From a bacterium (GTDB lineage: Bacteria; Desulfobacterota; Binatia; HRBIN30; CADEER01), in contig JAHBUY010000004.1 in NCBI GenBank assembly GCA_019637795.1, positions 605,260 through 669,259 on the forward strand: DNA of 64,000 nt. Reading direction: 5' to 3'. Position numbers and translations under genes: made by a program. The notes under the pieces are model-generated. The model saw only the letters and a list, made by a program, of their open reading frames with translations, ran no database searches and was not told where the DNA came from. Shown here piece by piece: positions 24,032 to 32,960 of the stretch. Position 1 is the first letter of the stretch, and each line of letters opens with the position of its first letter.

Positions 24032-26656
24032 TCACTCGACGGTGACGCGGATCGACACCACCGGATCGTAGTACAGGTAGAACCTCCCGCGGATCTCGTA
24101 CTCGCCGGCCGGCACGGTGGCGCCGGCGCTGTCCTTCAGGTCCCAGAAGGCTTTGAGCTGGTAGCGCAGCGCCGCCTCGTCGCGCTGCGGCGCGTTGGGC
24201 GCGAGGAACGGGTCGCCGCAGCCCTCCTCGCGGATGGTGCGCACCAAGCGGTCGCCCTGGTAGGCGTAGAGGTCGAGGCAGGGGTCGAAGATGCCGCCCG
24301 GGCGCTGCGTCTCGGTGACGGTGAAGCGCAGCTCGACGATGCCGGGCGCCGCGTAGGTGGCGCAGTCGGACTCGAGGGTCACGCGGTTGAAGTCGTCCGA
24401 CCAGACGCCGCGGTTGACGTTCGCCGGATCGCAGTACGTCAGCTCGCTGGTGGCGAAGACCTCGAGCGGCAGGGCGGGCGAAGCGACGCCGTCGAGCTCG
24501 GCCCACACGGTGACCGTGCCGGCGGCGCGTCCGGTGAAGACGCCGGCGGCGTCGAAGCCGCCGACGCGCTCGTCGCTGCTGCGCCAGGTGACGCGATCGG
24601 AGAGGCTGCGGTCGAAGCCGACGTCGTAGAAGCCGACGGCGTGGAACACCGCCTGCGCGCCGACGCCGATCGCGCGGTCGTTGCCGTCCATGTAGATGGA
24701 GATGTTCTGCAGCGTCGCCTGGGCGACGACCCGCAGGGACACCGGCGCGCTGGTGACGCCGTCGAGCGTGGCGTCGACGGTGGCCTCTCCGGCGCCCTGC
24801 GCGGCGCCGTCGCCACCGGCGTCGATCGCCAGCACCGCCGCGTCGCTGCTGCGCCAGGCGACGCGGGCGCTGAAGTCCTCCCACTCGCCGGTGTCGTAAT
24901 GCGCGGTGGCGAAGAAGCGCACGTGGTCGCCGACCAGCAGGGTCACGGCATAGCCGCATGCGAAGCAGGGCGCGGCGTCGCCGGGACGGACCGGCCCGCC
25001 ATCGAGGTACTGGTAGGGATAGGAGCCCGGGTAGACCGACAGCGAGACGATGCTGGCGCGGTCGACGACGGTGACCGTCTGCGCGTCGCTGCGCACGTCG
25101 GCGAGCGCGGCGTGCAGCGTCGCCACGCCGGCGGCGGCGGCGGTGAAGCGGCCCTGGGCGACGCTGCCGACCGAGGGCGGGTCGACCGACCAGGTCACCT
25201 CGTCGCTGATGTCGTCGTAGTAGCCGGTGTCGAAGACGCCGAGGGCGCGGAACTGCAGCGAGCCGCCCACCCGCACCACCTGCTGGCAGGAGGGCGGCGG
25301 CAGGAAGACGTCGACCGGCGGCAGCGGCCGGGTCGCGTCGGGCGGGCCGCCGGCGTTCGGGTAGTACGTCTGGCAGCTCACGTTCTCGACGATGATCTGC
25401 TTCAGCGTCGGCCGCTCGACGACGGTCAGCGCCAGCGGCTGCGCCGGCGCCCCGGTGAGCGATGCCGTGATGCTGGCGTCGCCGACCGCGACGGCGGCCA
25501 GCCGCGCCCAGGCATCGACGGTCGCCGCCGGCGCCGACGACGACCAGGTGGCGAGCCAGGTGACGTCGATGGTCGTGCCGTCGGAGAGCTGGGCGACGGC
25601 GCGCGCGTCGCCGCGCTGCCCGACCACCAGACGCGACGGACCGTCGGCCGCCACCGCGACGATGTCGATCGGCTGGCCTGGCCGGCAGGGCTCGACGCAG
25701 GCCGACGACTCGCAGTTGTCACAGGCGAAGCAGGAGGCGACGCACTGGCAGCGGTCGCCGGCCAGGCCGCAGCCGCCGTCGTCGCCGCAGGCATACGGAA
25801 AGCGTTTGCACAGGCCGTCCGGACCGCAGGCGTCGGTGTGGAGGTAGGTGCGCGGCACGCAGGCGCGGCGCGGGCAGTCGGCGCAGTCGGGACAGCTCGG
25901 CACGCAGACGCAGACGTCGTCAGCGGTGTCGCAGGCGCCGTTGGCGTCGCAGGCGTAGAGCTGGCTGCCGCAGTCCTTGGCATCGAAGCGGCCATCGCCA
26001 TCGGCATCGACCAGCGTCCGCCAGCCGTCGGACAGCTCGACCACCTGATCGCCGCGGGTGATCAGCGAGGCGCCGGTCGGCGCGAACACCGCCCGCATCG
26101 CCGCCCCGCCCTGGGTGTAGCGGGAGGTGGCGCGCACCAGGCCCCAGGAGACCTCCGCGATCACCTCGGCGGCGCCGTCGTCGCCGACGATGATCGGCAC
26201 CACGAACGCCATCAGATTGCCGTCGACCGTCTTGGTGAAGCGCAGCGCGTGCCGCCCCGGGGTCAGTCCGCCGATGACGAAGCGACCGGCATCGTCGGTC
26301 TCGCCGCGCACGTCGCCATCGTCGGCCACCCACCCGGCGCCGCCGAGGGCGCGGTCGAAGCCGGTGCTGACCGGCGGCCGGCTCTCCGGCGGCAGCGTCG
26401 CGATGCCGTCGTTGCCGCCGGCGCCGACGGCGGCGTCGACCACCACCAGGCCGGCGACGGACCCGCTGACCCGCGTCGCCGTCGGCGGCGGCGTGCGCGT
26501 CGGCGTCGGGGTCGGCGTGCTGCCGGTGCTCGTGCTGGTGAACGTCGGCGTCACCCCGATGGCCAGGTCGCTGCCGTTGCCGCAGCCACCCGTGAACAGC
26601 GCCACCAGCGCCAGCACGACCATCGCCCGCATCCCGGTGCCCATTGCCCATCTCAT
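24032..26656 (-). CDS. Large lipoprotein with bacterial Ig-like (Big) repeats and a cysteine-rich region
   Basis: 874 residues from the ATG at 26656, which has a GGGGAGG ribosome site six bases upstream; an ATG 24 nt earlier lacks one. The leader MRAMVVLALVALFTGGC ends at Cys25, a probable lipidation site. A T/P linker (PTPTPTRTPPPTATR) is followed by a regulatory-like beta domain (EPTDDAGRF-type turn, GLTPGRHALRF). A Cys-rich EGF-like stretch comes next (CVCVPSCPDCADC, CQCVASCFACDNC, CVEPCRPG). Then come at least four Big-type repeats with the W-S-S-x-D/V-T-W pattern (DISDEVTWSVDPPSVG, EDFSARVAWRSSDAAVL, RSLSDRVTWRSSDERVG), and a C-terminal beta domain. It is surface-exposed by inference, with adhesion or scaffold function; no catalytic motif is seen. 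Confidence 0.78.
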   Translation of the reverse strand: MRWAMGTGMRAMVVLALVALFTGGCGNGSDLAIGVTPTFTSTSTGSTPTPTPTRTPPPTATRVSGSVAGLVVVDAAVGAGGNDGIATLPPESRPPVSTGFDRALGGAGWVADDGDVRGETDDAGRFVIGGLTPGRHALRFTKTVDGNLMAFVVPIIVGDDGAAEVIAEVSWGLVRATSRYTQGGAAMRAVFAPTGASLITRGDQVVELSDGWRTLVDADGDGRFDAKDCGSQLYACDANGACDTADDVCVCVPSCPDCADCPRRACVPRTYLHTDACGPDGLCKRFPYACGDDGGCGLAGDRCQCVASCFACDNCESSACVEPCRPGQPIDIVAVAADGPSRLVVGQRGDARAVAQLSDGTTIDVTWLATWSSSAPAATVDAWARLAAVAVGDASITASLTGAPAQPLALTVVERPTLKQIIVENVSCQTYYPNAGGPPDATRPLPPVDVFLPPPSCQQVVRVGGSLQFRALGVFDTGYYDDISDEVTWSVDPPSVGSVAQGRFTAAAAGVATLHAALADVRSDAQTVTVVDRASIVSLSVYPGSYPYQYLDGGPVRPGDAAPCFACGYAVTLLVGDHVRFFATAHYDTGEWEDFSARVAWRSSDAAVLAIDAGGDGAAQGAGEATVDATLDGVTSAPVSLRVVAQATLQNISIYMDGNDRAIGVGAQAVFHAVGFYDVGFDRSLSDRVTWRSSDERVGGFDAAGVFTGRAAGTVTVWAELDGVASPALPLEVFATSELTYCDPANVNRGVWSDDFNRVTLESDCATYAAPGIVELRFTVTETQRPGGIFDPCLDLYAYQGDRLVRTIREEGCGDPFLAPNAPQRDEAALRYQLKAFWDLKDSAGATVPAGEYEIRGRFYLYYDPVVSIRVTVE

Positions 26657-26693
26657 AGCGCGCCTCCCCGTTGCCGCCATCGCGGGCCTTGTA

Positions 26694-26729
26694 AAACAAC
26701 TCTTGTTAGTCCGTCAACGAGAATTGTTT
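26694..26729. promoter_or_regulatory. 14-bp-arm palindrome upstream of the Big-repeat lipoprotein gene
   Basis: AAACAACTCTTGTT (26694-26707) and AACGAGAATTGTTT (26716-26729) pair at 12 of 14 positions around an 8-bp centre. The A+T-rich tract stands out in very GC-rich surroundings and sits 38 bp upstream of the lipoprotein ATG. A dimeric-repressor operator over the promoter is the likeliest reading; no regulator gene adjoins it. Confidence 0.55.
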
Positions 26730-26950
26730 CGAGGGGCGCGGAGCCGCGGGGGCCGCCGAGGCGCGGCGAGGCGATGCCTCGGCTGCCAGCAGTCCGTTGA
26801 AAAGCAGGCGGCGTCGCGAGGGCGAGGGGTCGTGCGCCAGATCGGGGCACCGAACCGGAGGCAAACCGGTCGGTGTTGTCGAGGATTCGGCCACGAAGAG
26901 CTGGCGCACAGGACCCGCCCGCAGTAGCCGACCTGTGGTTCGACGGGCTG

Positions 26951-27934
26951 CTAGAGCGCGGTCAGCTTGCGCGACGCCAGGATGGTGTGGACGGCGGTGA
27001 TGCGGCCGGCGGCGTCGGTCTGCACGGCGACGACGCCGCGCGGCGCATGGCGGGGGCCGCCGCGATGGAACTCGATCAGCAGCGCCGGGAAGCCGTTGAG
27101 CATGCGGACGGCGCTGCTGGTCTGGCCGAAGTGGCGCATCAGGCCGCGTAGCAGGCGCAGGACGCGCGGGCGGCCGGCGACGACGTTGTGGGCCGCCGCA
27201 TACTCGCCGCCCTCGGAGATGCTGCGCACGCCCTCGGCGAGCAGCGCCTCGAGCGCCGGCAGGTCGTCCGCCTGCAGCGCGCTCATGAAGCGCCACAGGG
27301 CCTCGCCGTTGCGCGCCTGGCGGTCCGGCGTCGGCACGCAGCGGGCGCGGTCGTAGTCGGCCATGGCGTGGCGGGCGCGGTGATGCGCGGTCTTCACCGC
27401 CGGCTCGGACATGCCGAGCGCCGCGGCCGTCTCGCGCACCGAGTAGTCGAAGACGTCGCGCAGCAGCAGGACGGCGCGCTGCCCCGGCGTCAGCGCCTCG
27501 AGGGCGAGCAGGAAGGCGAACGACACGCTCTCCAGCAGCTCGTAGCGTCCCTCGGTGGGGCTGCCGGACTCCGGCGGCAGCTCGTAGGCGGGCGGCGCGC
27601 TGTCGTCGCCCGTGTCGATCGGCGACGGCAGCCAGGGCTGGCGCCGCGGCACGCGGCGTCGCCGGCGCAGCGCGTCGCGCGAGAGGTTCATCGCCACCCG
27701 CACCAGCCAGGGTCGCCAGGGCGCGTCGGTGCGCGCCGGCGGCCGCTCGATGGCGCGCAGGAACGTCTCCTGCGTCAGGTCGTCGGCGTCGGCGGCGCTG
27801 CCGGTCATGCGATAGCAGAGCGCCCAGACGAAGCGGCGCTCGTCGGCGAACAGCGCGGCATGATCGGTGGCAGGGTTCATCGCATCGCGACCCGGCCGCG
27901 CGCCCGCGGCGGCCGCCGGCGCCGATTCTGTCAT
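26951..27934 (-). CDS. ECF41-like sigma factor with fused SnoaL-type domain
   Basis: 327 residues. Region 2 spans about 27-95 (RFVWALCYRMTGSAADADDLTQETF) and region 4 spans 135-195 (LEALTPGQRAVLLLRDVFDYSVRETAAALG). The linker carries WLPSP (101-105), the WLP motif that marks the ECF41 group. The extra C-terminal 115 residues are SnoaL/NTF2-like, which in ECF41 acts as a built-in regulator replacing an anti-sigma factor. The usual DGGG motif is replaced here by SEGGE (240-244). Its ATG overlaps the stop of the FAD oxidoreductase gene (27931-27934). Genes for oxidoreductases next to ECF41 are the rule. Target promoters are unknown. Confidence 0.88.
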   Translation of the reverse strand: MTESAPAAAAGARPGRDAMNPATDHAALFADERRFVWALCYRMTGSAADADDLTQETFLRAIERPPARTDAPWRPWLVRVAMNLSRDALRRRRRVPRRQPWLPSPIDTGDDSAPPAYELPPESGSPTEGRYELLESVSFAFLLALEALTPGQRAVLLLRDVFDYSVRETAAALGMSEPAVKTAHHRARHAMADYDRARCVPTPDRQARNGEALWRFMSALQADDLPALEALLAEGVRSISEGGEYAAAHNVVAGRPRVLRLLRGLMRHFGQTSSAVRMLNGFPALLIEFHRGGPRHAPRGVVAVQTDAAGRITAVHTILASRKLTAL

Positions 27935-29226
27935 GCCGCGGCCATGCTGGGCAGCCGGCGGGTCGCGACGGCGGCGGCGGCGCGGCGGGCGCTCGCCAGG
28001 CTGGCGTCGGCGAGCAGCCCCTCGGCGCCGACCCAGTCGCCGGCGACGAAGACGCCGTCGACCCCGGGGACGGCGACGTCGGGCCGGCCGCGCAGGCCGC
28101 CCATCGCCGCCGTCGGCAGCGCGTTGGCGACCAGCAGGGTGGGGAGGAAGCGATGCTCAACCACCACCTCGCGCCACCCCGGTTGGATCAGGTCCATGAG
28201 GCCCTCGAGCTGGCGCTGGTCGGCCGTCGGGTCGGCGTCGCCGACCAGATACTTCATGACGTGGATCACCGCCGCGCCGTCCGGCGCCAGGCGCGCGGCG
28301 GCAGAGTGCACCGACAGGTACAGCGGCTGATCGATGCCGAGCGCGAAGGTGGCGCGCGGCCGCGGCAGACGGGCGAGACCGAGGTCGAGGCAGGCGGCGC
28401 GCAGGGGACGCGCCGCCGCCGCCCAGGCGCGGGCGGCGTCGCCGGCGGCGCCATCGAGCAGCTCGGCGGCGCCGTCCGGGCCGGCGGCGATCACCACCGC
28501 GTCGGCGTCGATCACGCCGCCGCCGGCGAGACGCACCGCGCGCCGCCCGGCGGCGCTGGCCACGGCGGTGGCGCGGCGGCTGGTGCACAGCGTCGCCCCG
28601 GCGGCGCGGGCGCGCGCCGCCAGACCGTCGACCAGTCCCTGCCAGCCGCCGTCGAGGTAGCGGACACCCGCGCCCAGCGCATGCTGGATCTGCGCCAGTG
28701 CCGCGCCGGCGCTCATCCGCTGGTGGTCGGCGGCATAGCTGCTCACCCGCACCAGGGCGCCGACCAGGGCGCGCACCCCGGGATGACGCACGTCGCGCGC
28801 CAGCCAATCGTCCACCGACGTGCCCTGCAGGGGCTCGGGATCGAGCCGCGCCAGGCCGCCGAGCAGGGTGGCGGTCTCGAGCTTGGCGGCGGCGCCGAAG
28901 AGGCCGGTGGTGAGCAGCGACAGGAAGCCGCCGGGAAGCGCGTGCGCGGCGCCGCGCGCCACGGCGTAGCCGCCGCTGGCGTTCGGCTTGCGGCCCGTGA
29001 ACGGCACGCCGAGCTCGTCCAGCGCGCGCTCGGCCGGTCCGCCGCAGTAGAGCGCATGCGGCCCGAGGTTGAAGCGGAACGGGCCGGCGTTCGCCGTCCG
29101 CGCCCGGCCGCCGGCGGCCGCCGCCTTCTCCAGCACGATCACCGAGCGGCCCGAACGAGCCGCCCACGCCGCCGTCGCCAGGCCGGCGATGCCGGCTCCG
29201 ATGACCACCACGTCCGCGCGATCCAT
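27931..29226 (-). CDS. FAD-dependent amine-oxidase/phytoene-desaturase-like oxidoreductase
   Basis: 431 residues. The Rossmann fingerprint VVVIGAGIAGLATAAWAARSG with the acidic end of strand 2 (VLEK) and AGGRART shows FAD binding. The C-terminal GVDGVFVAGDWVGAEGLLADASL is the second FAD motif. The middle part is the amine-oxidase/protoporphyrinogen-oxidase-like substrate domain. The protein has no signal or membrane helix, so it is cytoplasmic. It is upstream of, and translationally coupled to, the ECF41-like sigma factor, and so is a candidate member of that sigma factor's regulon. The substrate is unknown; a carotenoid or amine are both possible. Confidence 0.88.
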   Translation of the reverse strand: MDRADVVVIGAGIAGLATAAWAARSGRSVIVLEKAAAAGGRARTANAGPFRFNLGPHALYCGGPAERALDELGVPFTGRKPNASGGYAVARGAAHALPGGFLSLLTTGLFGAAAKLETATLLGGLARLDPEPLQGTSVDDWLARDVRHPGVRALVGALVRVSSYAADHQRMSAGAALAQIQHALGAGVRYLDGGWQGLVDGLAARARAAGATLCTSRRATAVASAAGRRAVRLAGGGVIDADAVVIAAGPDGAAELLDGAAGDAARAWAAAARPLRAACLDLGLARLPRPRATFALGIDQPLYLSVHSAAARLAPDGAAVIHVMKYLVGDADPTADQRQLEGLMDLIQPGWREVVVEHRFLPTLLVANALPTAAMGGLRGRPDVAVPGVDGVFVAGDWVGAEGLLADASLASARRAAAAVATRRLPSMAAA

Positions 29227-29321
29227 GAGACACCCTCCTTCTACCCCGCTTCACGCGCCGGGGAGTCGAAAGGTTACGGACCACCCACGAGGGACGACGG
29301 AGCCCCTGCGTGGCCCGGTGG

Positions 29322-29798
29322 TCAATAGGTTTCCCGCCCGCCGCGCGCCTGCCAGGCCCGGAAGATCCCCAGGCACTCGTCGCGCAGGATGCCGCCGACG
29401 ACGGCCATCGGCCGCTGCGCCCCCTGCAGCAGGTTCGCCGGGGCGTAGGCGAGCTCGCCGAAGCCGATGGCCTCCGAGTCGGCGAGGAGGGTGCCGTGGA
29501 CGATGCGCGGCACGTGCGCCCAGTAGCAGCAGGCGAGGCACATGGGGCACGGCTCGCCGGTGGCGTAGACGGTGCAACCGGCGAGCTCGTGCGACGCGAG
29601 GGCGCCGGCGGCGGCGCGGATCGCGTTCACCTCGGCGTGCGCGGAGGGGTCGCTGTCGCGCAGCACGGTATTGTGGGCGCGGGCGATGATCCGCCCGTCG
29701 CGCACCACGCAGGCGCCGAACGGTGACTGTCCGGCGCGCACGCCGACGTGGGCGATCGCGATGGCCTCGCGCATGAAGCGCGCGTCGCCGGCGGGCAT
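29322..29798 (-). CDS. Cytidine/deoxycytidylate-type nucleoside deaminase (guanine-deaminase-like)
   Basis: 158 residues. Zinc site His-Ala-Glu in SAHAEVNAI and the Cys pair in GEPCPMCLACC are intact; the N-terminal QSPFGACVVRDGRIIARAHN strand is typical. The C-terminal part, with GFGELAYAPAN and FRAWQARGG in place of the tRNA-binding extension, resembles GuaD/YfhC-like free-base or nucleoside deaminases more than TadA. It acts in the cytoplasm in purine salvage or detoxification. It lies downstream of the alcohol dehydrogenase on the same strand, separated by a repeat-rich hairpin region. Confidence 0.85.
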   Translation of the reverse strand: MPAGDARFMREAIAIAHVGVRAGQSPFGACVVRDGRIIARAHNTVLRDSDPSAHAEVNAIRAAAGALASHELAGCTVYATGEPCPMCLACCYWAHVPRIVHGTLLADSEAIGFGELAYAPANLLQGAQRPMAVVGGILRDECLGIFRAWQARGGRETY

Positions 29799-29807
29799 CC
29801 CCGAGCG

Positions 29808-29890
29808 AGGCTGTTACGCCGTTGGGCTGTTACGCCGTCAGGGGAGGAAATCTCCGGCCCCTAACAGCCAACAGCCCAACAGCCGACAGC
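29808..29890. repeat. REP-like inverted array of GGCTGTT units
   Basis: On the minus strand three GGCTGTT units in close tandem lead to TAGGGG; a short GGAGA/TCTCC stem follows, then the complementary CCCCTGACGGCG and two AACAGCC units. The two sides pair imperfectly over about 30 bp each. It lies between the alcohol dehydrogenase stop and the deaminase start, so it could end or stabilise that transcript. Confidence 0.6.
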
Positions 29891-29899
29891 TTTCGTCCT

Positions 29900-30988
29900 T
29901 CAGTAGGCGATCACCGAGCGCGCCACCTCGCCCTTCTCCATCGCCGTGAAGGCGGCGTTCACGTCGTCGAGCTTGATGGTGCGCGACACCAGCTCGTCGA
30001 TCTTGAGCTTCTTGCTCATGTAGAGGTCGATCAGCTTCACCATGTCGCGGTGCAGATTGCCGGAGCCGTAGAGCGAGCCGATGACGCCCTTCTCCTCGAG
30101 GGTGAGCGAGAAGCCGGGGATGGTCAGGTCGGTGCCCATCGCCGGCACGCCGACGACGACCACCTTGCCGCCGCGCTTGAGCGAGTTGTAGGCCTCGGAC
30201 ACCACCGGGGCGGCGCCGATGACCTCGAAGGCGTAGTCGACGCCGAGGCCGCCGGTGAGCTCGCGGATCGCCATCGCCGCGTCGGTCTCCTTGCCGTTCA
30301 CCACGTCGGTGGCGCCGAACTGCTTCGCCATCTCGAGCTTCGACGGCACGACGTCGACGGCGATGATGCGCGCCGCGCCGGCCAGGGCCGCGCCCTGGAT
30401 GACGTTGAGGCCGACGCCGCCGCAGCCCCACACGGCGACCACGTCGCCGGGCTGCACGCGGGCGGTGTTGATCGCCGCGCCGACCCCGGTCATGACGCCG
30501 CAGCCCACCAGGCAGGCGCGATCGAGCGGCGCGTCCTCGCGGATCTTGATCGCCGCGTTGGCCTTGACGACGGTGTGGTCGGCGAACGAGCCGACGCCCG
30601 CCATGCGGCTGATCGGCATGCCGTCCTTCTCGAAGACGAAGTCCTCGCCCGCCATCGCCGACTGCAGACCCGCCTCGCAGAGATGGGGCTTGGCGTGCAC
30701 GCAGTAGTGACAGCGGCCGCAGGGCTGCACCCAGGCGAGGACGACGTGGTCGCCCGGCTTGAGATGCGTCACGCCCTTGCCGACCTCCTCGACGATGCCC
30801 GCGCCCTCGTGCCCGAGGATGCACGGCGGCGGCATCGGCAGCTTCGCCTGGAGCACCGAGAGATCCGAGTGGCAGACGCCGCTGGCGACCACCTTCACCA
30901 GCACCTCATCCTCGCGCGGACTCTTGAGCGTGAAGGACTCGACCTTCAGCGGCTCGTTGAATGCGTACATGCATGCGCCCTTGACCAT
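29900..30988 (-). CDS. Zinc-dependent class III-like alcohol dehydrogenase
   Basis: 362 residues. Catalytic zinc ligands GVCHSD and GHEGAGIVEEVG, structural zinc site with four cysteines (CGRCHYCVHAKPHLC), and NAD-binding GCGGVGLNVIQGA followed by IAVDVVPSKLEMAKQFGATDVVN. The sequence is closest in style to the long-chain zinc ADHs that include glutathione/mycothiol-dependent formaldehyde dehydrogenases and NDMA-dependent ADH. A GGGAGG ribosome site precedes the ATG. Oxidation of a primary alcohol or a thiol-hemiacetal in the cytoplasm is expected; no thiol-biosynthesis genes are nearby to decide which. Confidence 0.9.
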   Translation of the reverse strand: MVKGACMYAFNEPLKVESFTLKSPREDEVLVKVVASGVCHSDLSVLQAKLPMPPPCILGHEGAGIVEEVGKGVTHLKPGDHVVLAWVQPCGRCHYCVHAKPHLCEAGLQSAMAGEDFVFEKDGMPISRMAGVGSFADHTVVKANAAIKIREDAPLDRACLVGCGVMTGVGAAINTARVQPGDVVAVWGCGGVGLNVIQGAALAGAARIIAVDVVPSKLEMAKQFGATDVVNGKETDAAMAIRELTGGLGVDYAFEVIGAAPVVSEAYNSLKRGGKVVVVGVPAMGTDLTIPGFSLTLEEKGVIGSLYGSGNLHRDMVKLIDLYMSKKLKIDELVSRTIKLDDVNAAFTAMEKGEVARSVIAY

Positions 30989-31173
30989 CAGTGCCTCCCT
31001 CGATTAGCGATGTGCGGCCCGCACGGGCTCGGTGATCCGTCACTGCTACGACGAACCGATCCGCAGCGTCAAACCCGGGGCGTGAGAAGGCAGGCAGCGC
31101 AGAGAACAGAGCGGTCCACGGAGGGTCGCGCCGCTGAACGCGGCGCCTCTCTCGCGCCGCTCGGGTGAGCCGC

Positions 31174-32550
31174 ATGCAGCGCGACGAGGACTGGAAGCGG
31201 TATCCGTACGCCCTGGTCGCGGGCGATCCGGAGCTCGTCTTCCCCGCCGCCGAGGGGGATCAGGGCGCCGAGTCGAACACCTACTACGTCGCCGGACGGC
31301 TGCGCGGCCGGACCAGCGGACGCGAGTGGGCGTTCCTCGTCATCTTCACCTTCAACCACGTGCGCAAGCTGCTGCGCGCCGACTTCTACACCCTGGCGCT
31401 GTTCGACCTCGGCAGCGGCGACTACGGCACCTTCTCGGAGACCGACCTGCCGCGTCCACCGCGCATCCGCCGCCGGCACAAGCTGTCGGTGGCGCGCGGC
31501 CATCTCGACCTCGCCTTCCGCGGCGCCGAGGGCACCAGCACCTGGGCGACGCGACGCCGCGCCGACGGCACCCTGGAACCGTTCAGCTACGCCGTCGCCC
31601 TGCACGGCCGCGACGCCGACGGGCGGCGCATGCACCTCGAGCTGGCGCTGGACACCGGCAAGCCGCCGATGCCGGTGGGCGGCCTGCAGGCCGGCGGCGT
31701 CAAGACCTGCATGGGGCAGTACGGCACCCACTCGTACTTCCAGAGCGACGTCCGCTTCCGCGGCACGCTGGCATGGGGCGACGCGCGCGAGGAGGTCGAG
31801 GGCGACTCGGGCTGGATCGACCGGCAGTGGACGCCGCGCCACCTCGGCAGCCACAACGACTGGCGCAATCGCCGCTACCGTCACGAGTGGCGGCAGATCC
31901 ATCTCGACAACGGCATGGAGCTGAGCGTCTGGCTGCACGTCGACCGCATGCGCGGCAACCGTCCGATCCCGTTCAGCGGCGCCACCGCCGCGACCCCGGA
32001 CGGCCGCGTCGTCGCCACCAGCGAGCTCACCATCGAACGCCACTCGTGGGTGCGCGACCCGGGGCGGGTGCGGCCGCGCAGCCGGCTGACCCGCGGCGCC
32101 CAGTACCTGGCCGACCGCTACCGGCTGATCGTCCCCGCCTGGGAGCTCGACGTGTGCTCCGAGCCGCTCGTGCCGGCGCCGGCGCACGTGCTGCCGATCG
32201 AATACTGGAGCGGGCCGACGCGCGTCCGCGGCGCCGTCGGCGGCCGGCCGGTGCGCGGCCTCGGCTTCCACGAGCGCACCTGGGTGTTCGCGCGCGATTT
32301 CGAGCTGGTCGACGTGCTGCGCGGCACCCTGCGCCACCTGCCGGCGGACGCCTTCCCCGCCGCGTCGCCCGGACCGCTGGCGCTGAGCGACCAGGCCTGG
32401 GAGGTCGACGCGTTCCTCAGCCACGGCGGCCGCGCCGCCGCGCGCGCCCACCTGCGGAATCGGCTGCGGCCGCACGTCGAGGCCCTCGCCGAACCGCATC
32501 GCGGCCACGTCCTGCGGATCATGGCCGACCTCGACGCGACGCTGCGCTGA
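31174..32550 (+). CDS. CrtC/AttH-like lipocalin-domain protein
   Basis: 458 residues from the ATG at 31174; a GTG three codons upstream is equally possible. The layout is two lipocalin-like beta barrels as in CrtC hydroxyneurosporene synthase and AttH: SNTYYVAGRLRG, AFLVIFTFNH, the central EGDSGWIDRQWTPRHLG, and HEWRQIHLDNGMELSVW. The D-R-Q-W and Trp/Asp-rich loop are the family hallmark. CrtC adds water to a carotenoid double bond; most bacterial AttH-like relatives are uncharacterised and may handle other hydrophobic substrates. No other carotenoid genes adjoin, except that the FAD oxidoreductase at 27931 has a desaturase-like fold. Confidence 0.7.
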   Translation: MQRDEDWKRYPYALVAGDPELVFPAAEGDQGAESNTYYVAGRLRGRTSGREWAFLVIFTFNHVRKLLRADFYTLALFDLGSGDYGTFSETDLPRPPRIRRRHKLSVARGHLDLAFRGAEGTSTWATRRRADGTLEPFSYAVALHGRDADGRRMHLELALDTGKPPMPVGGLQAGGVKTCMGQYGTHSYFQSDVRFRGTLAWGDAREEVEGDSGWIDRQWTPRHLGSHNDWRNRRYRHEWRQIHLDNGMELSVWLHVDRMRGNRPIPFSGATAATPDGRVVATSELTIERHSWVRDPGRVRPRSRLTRGAQYLADRYRLIVPAWELDVCSEPLVPAPAHVLPIEYWSGPTRVRGAVGGRPVRGLGFHERTWVFARDFELVDVLRGTLRHLPADAFPAASPGPLALSDQAWEVDAFLSHGGRAAARAHLRNRLRPHVEALAEPHRGHVLRIMADLDATLR

Positions 32551-32637
32551 GTCGCCACGGGAGGCGGCGGATCCGCCGGTTCGTTGCACGGCGACGGCAC
32601 GGACGCTAAGGCCCGAGGAAACCGGGGGAGGGCAGAC

Positions 32638-32937
32638 ATGATCACCATCGTGGCCAGGATGCGCATCAAGGCCGACAAGACGGCCGACGCGGAGCGGGCG
32701 CTGCTCGACATGATCGAGTACGTGCGCGCCAACGAGCCGGGGACGCTGCGCTACACGCTGCACCGCGGCATCGGCGACGCCGCGCAACTGTTGATGTACG
32801 AGCAGTACGCGGACCAGGCGGCGGTCGACGCGCACGGCACCAGCGCGCGCATCCAGCAACTGTTCGCGACGCTCGGACCGCTGCTCGAGGGGCAGCCGTC
32901 GATCGAGATGTTCACCGAAGTCGGCGGCAAGAAGTGA
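32638..32937 (+). CDS. ABM-domain (antibiotic biosynthesis monooxygenase-like) protein
   Basis: 99 residues: MITIVARMRIKADKTADAER, YVRANEPGTLRYTLHR, LLMYEQYADQAAVDAHGTSA and a C-terminal FTEVGGKK. This is the dimeric alpha/beta barrel of ActVA-Orf6, YgiN and related cofactor-free quinol monooxygenases. A strong GGGGGAGG ribosome site lies six bases before the ATG. It is followed after 23 nt by an SDR gene and is probably co-transcribed with it. Substrate unknown. Confidence 0.85.
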   Translation: MITIVARMRIKADKTADAERALLDMIEYVRANEPGTLRYTLHRGIGDAAQLLMYEQYADQAAVDAHGTSARIQQLFATLGPLLEGQPSIEMFTEVGGKK

Positions 32938-32960
32938 GCTTGCGGAAAGGATCGCTCCAC

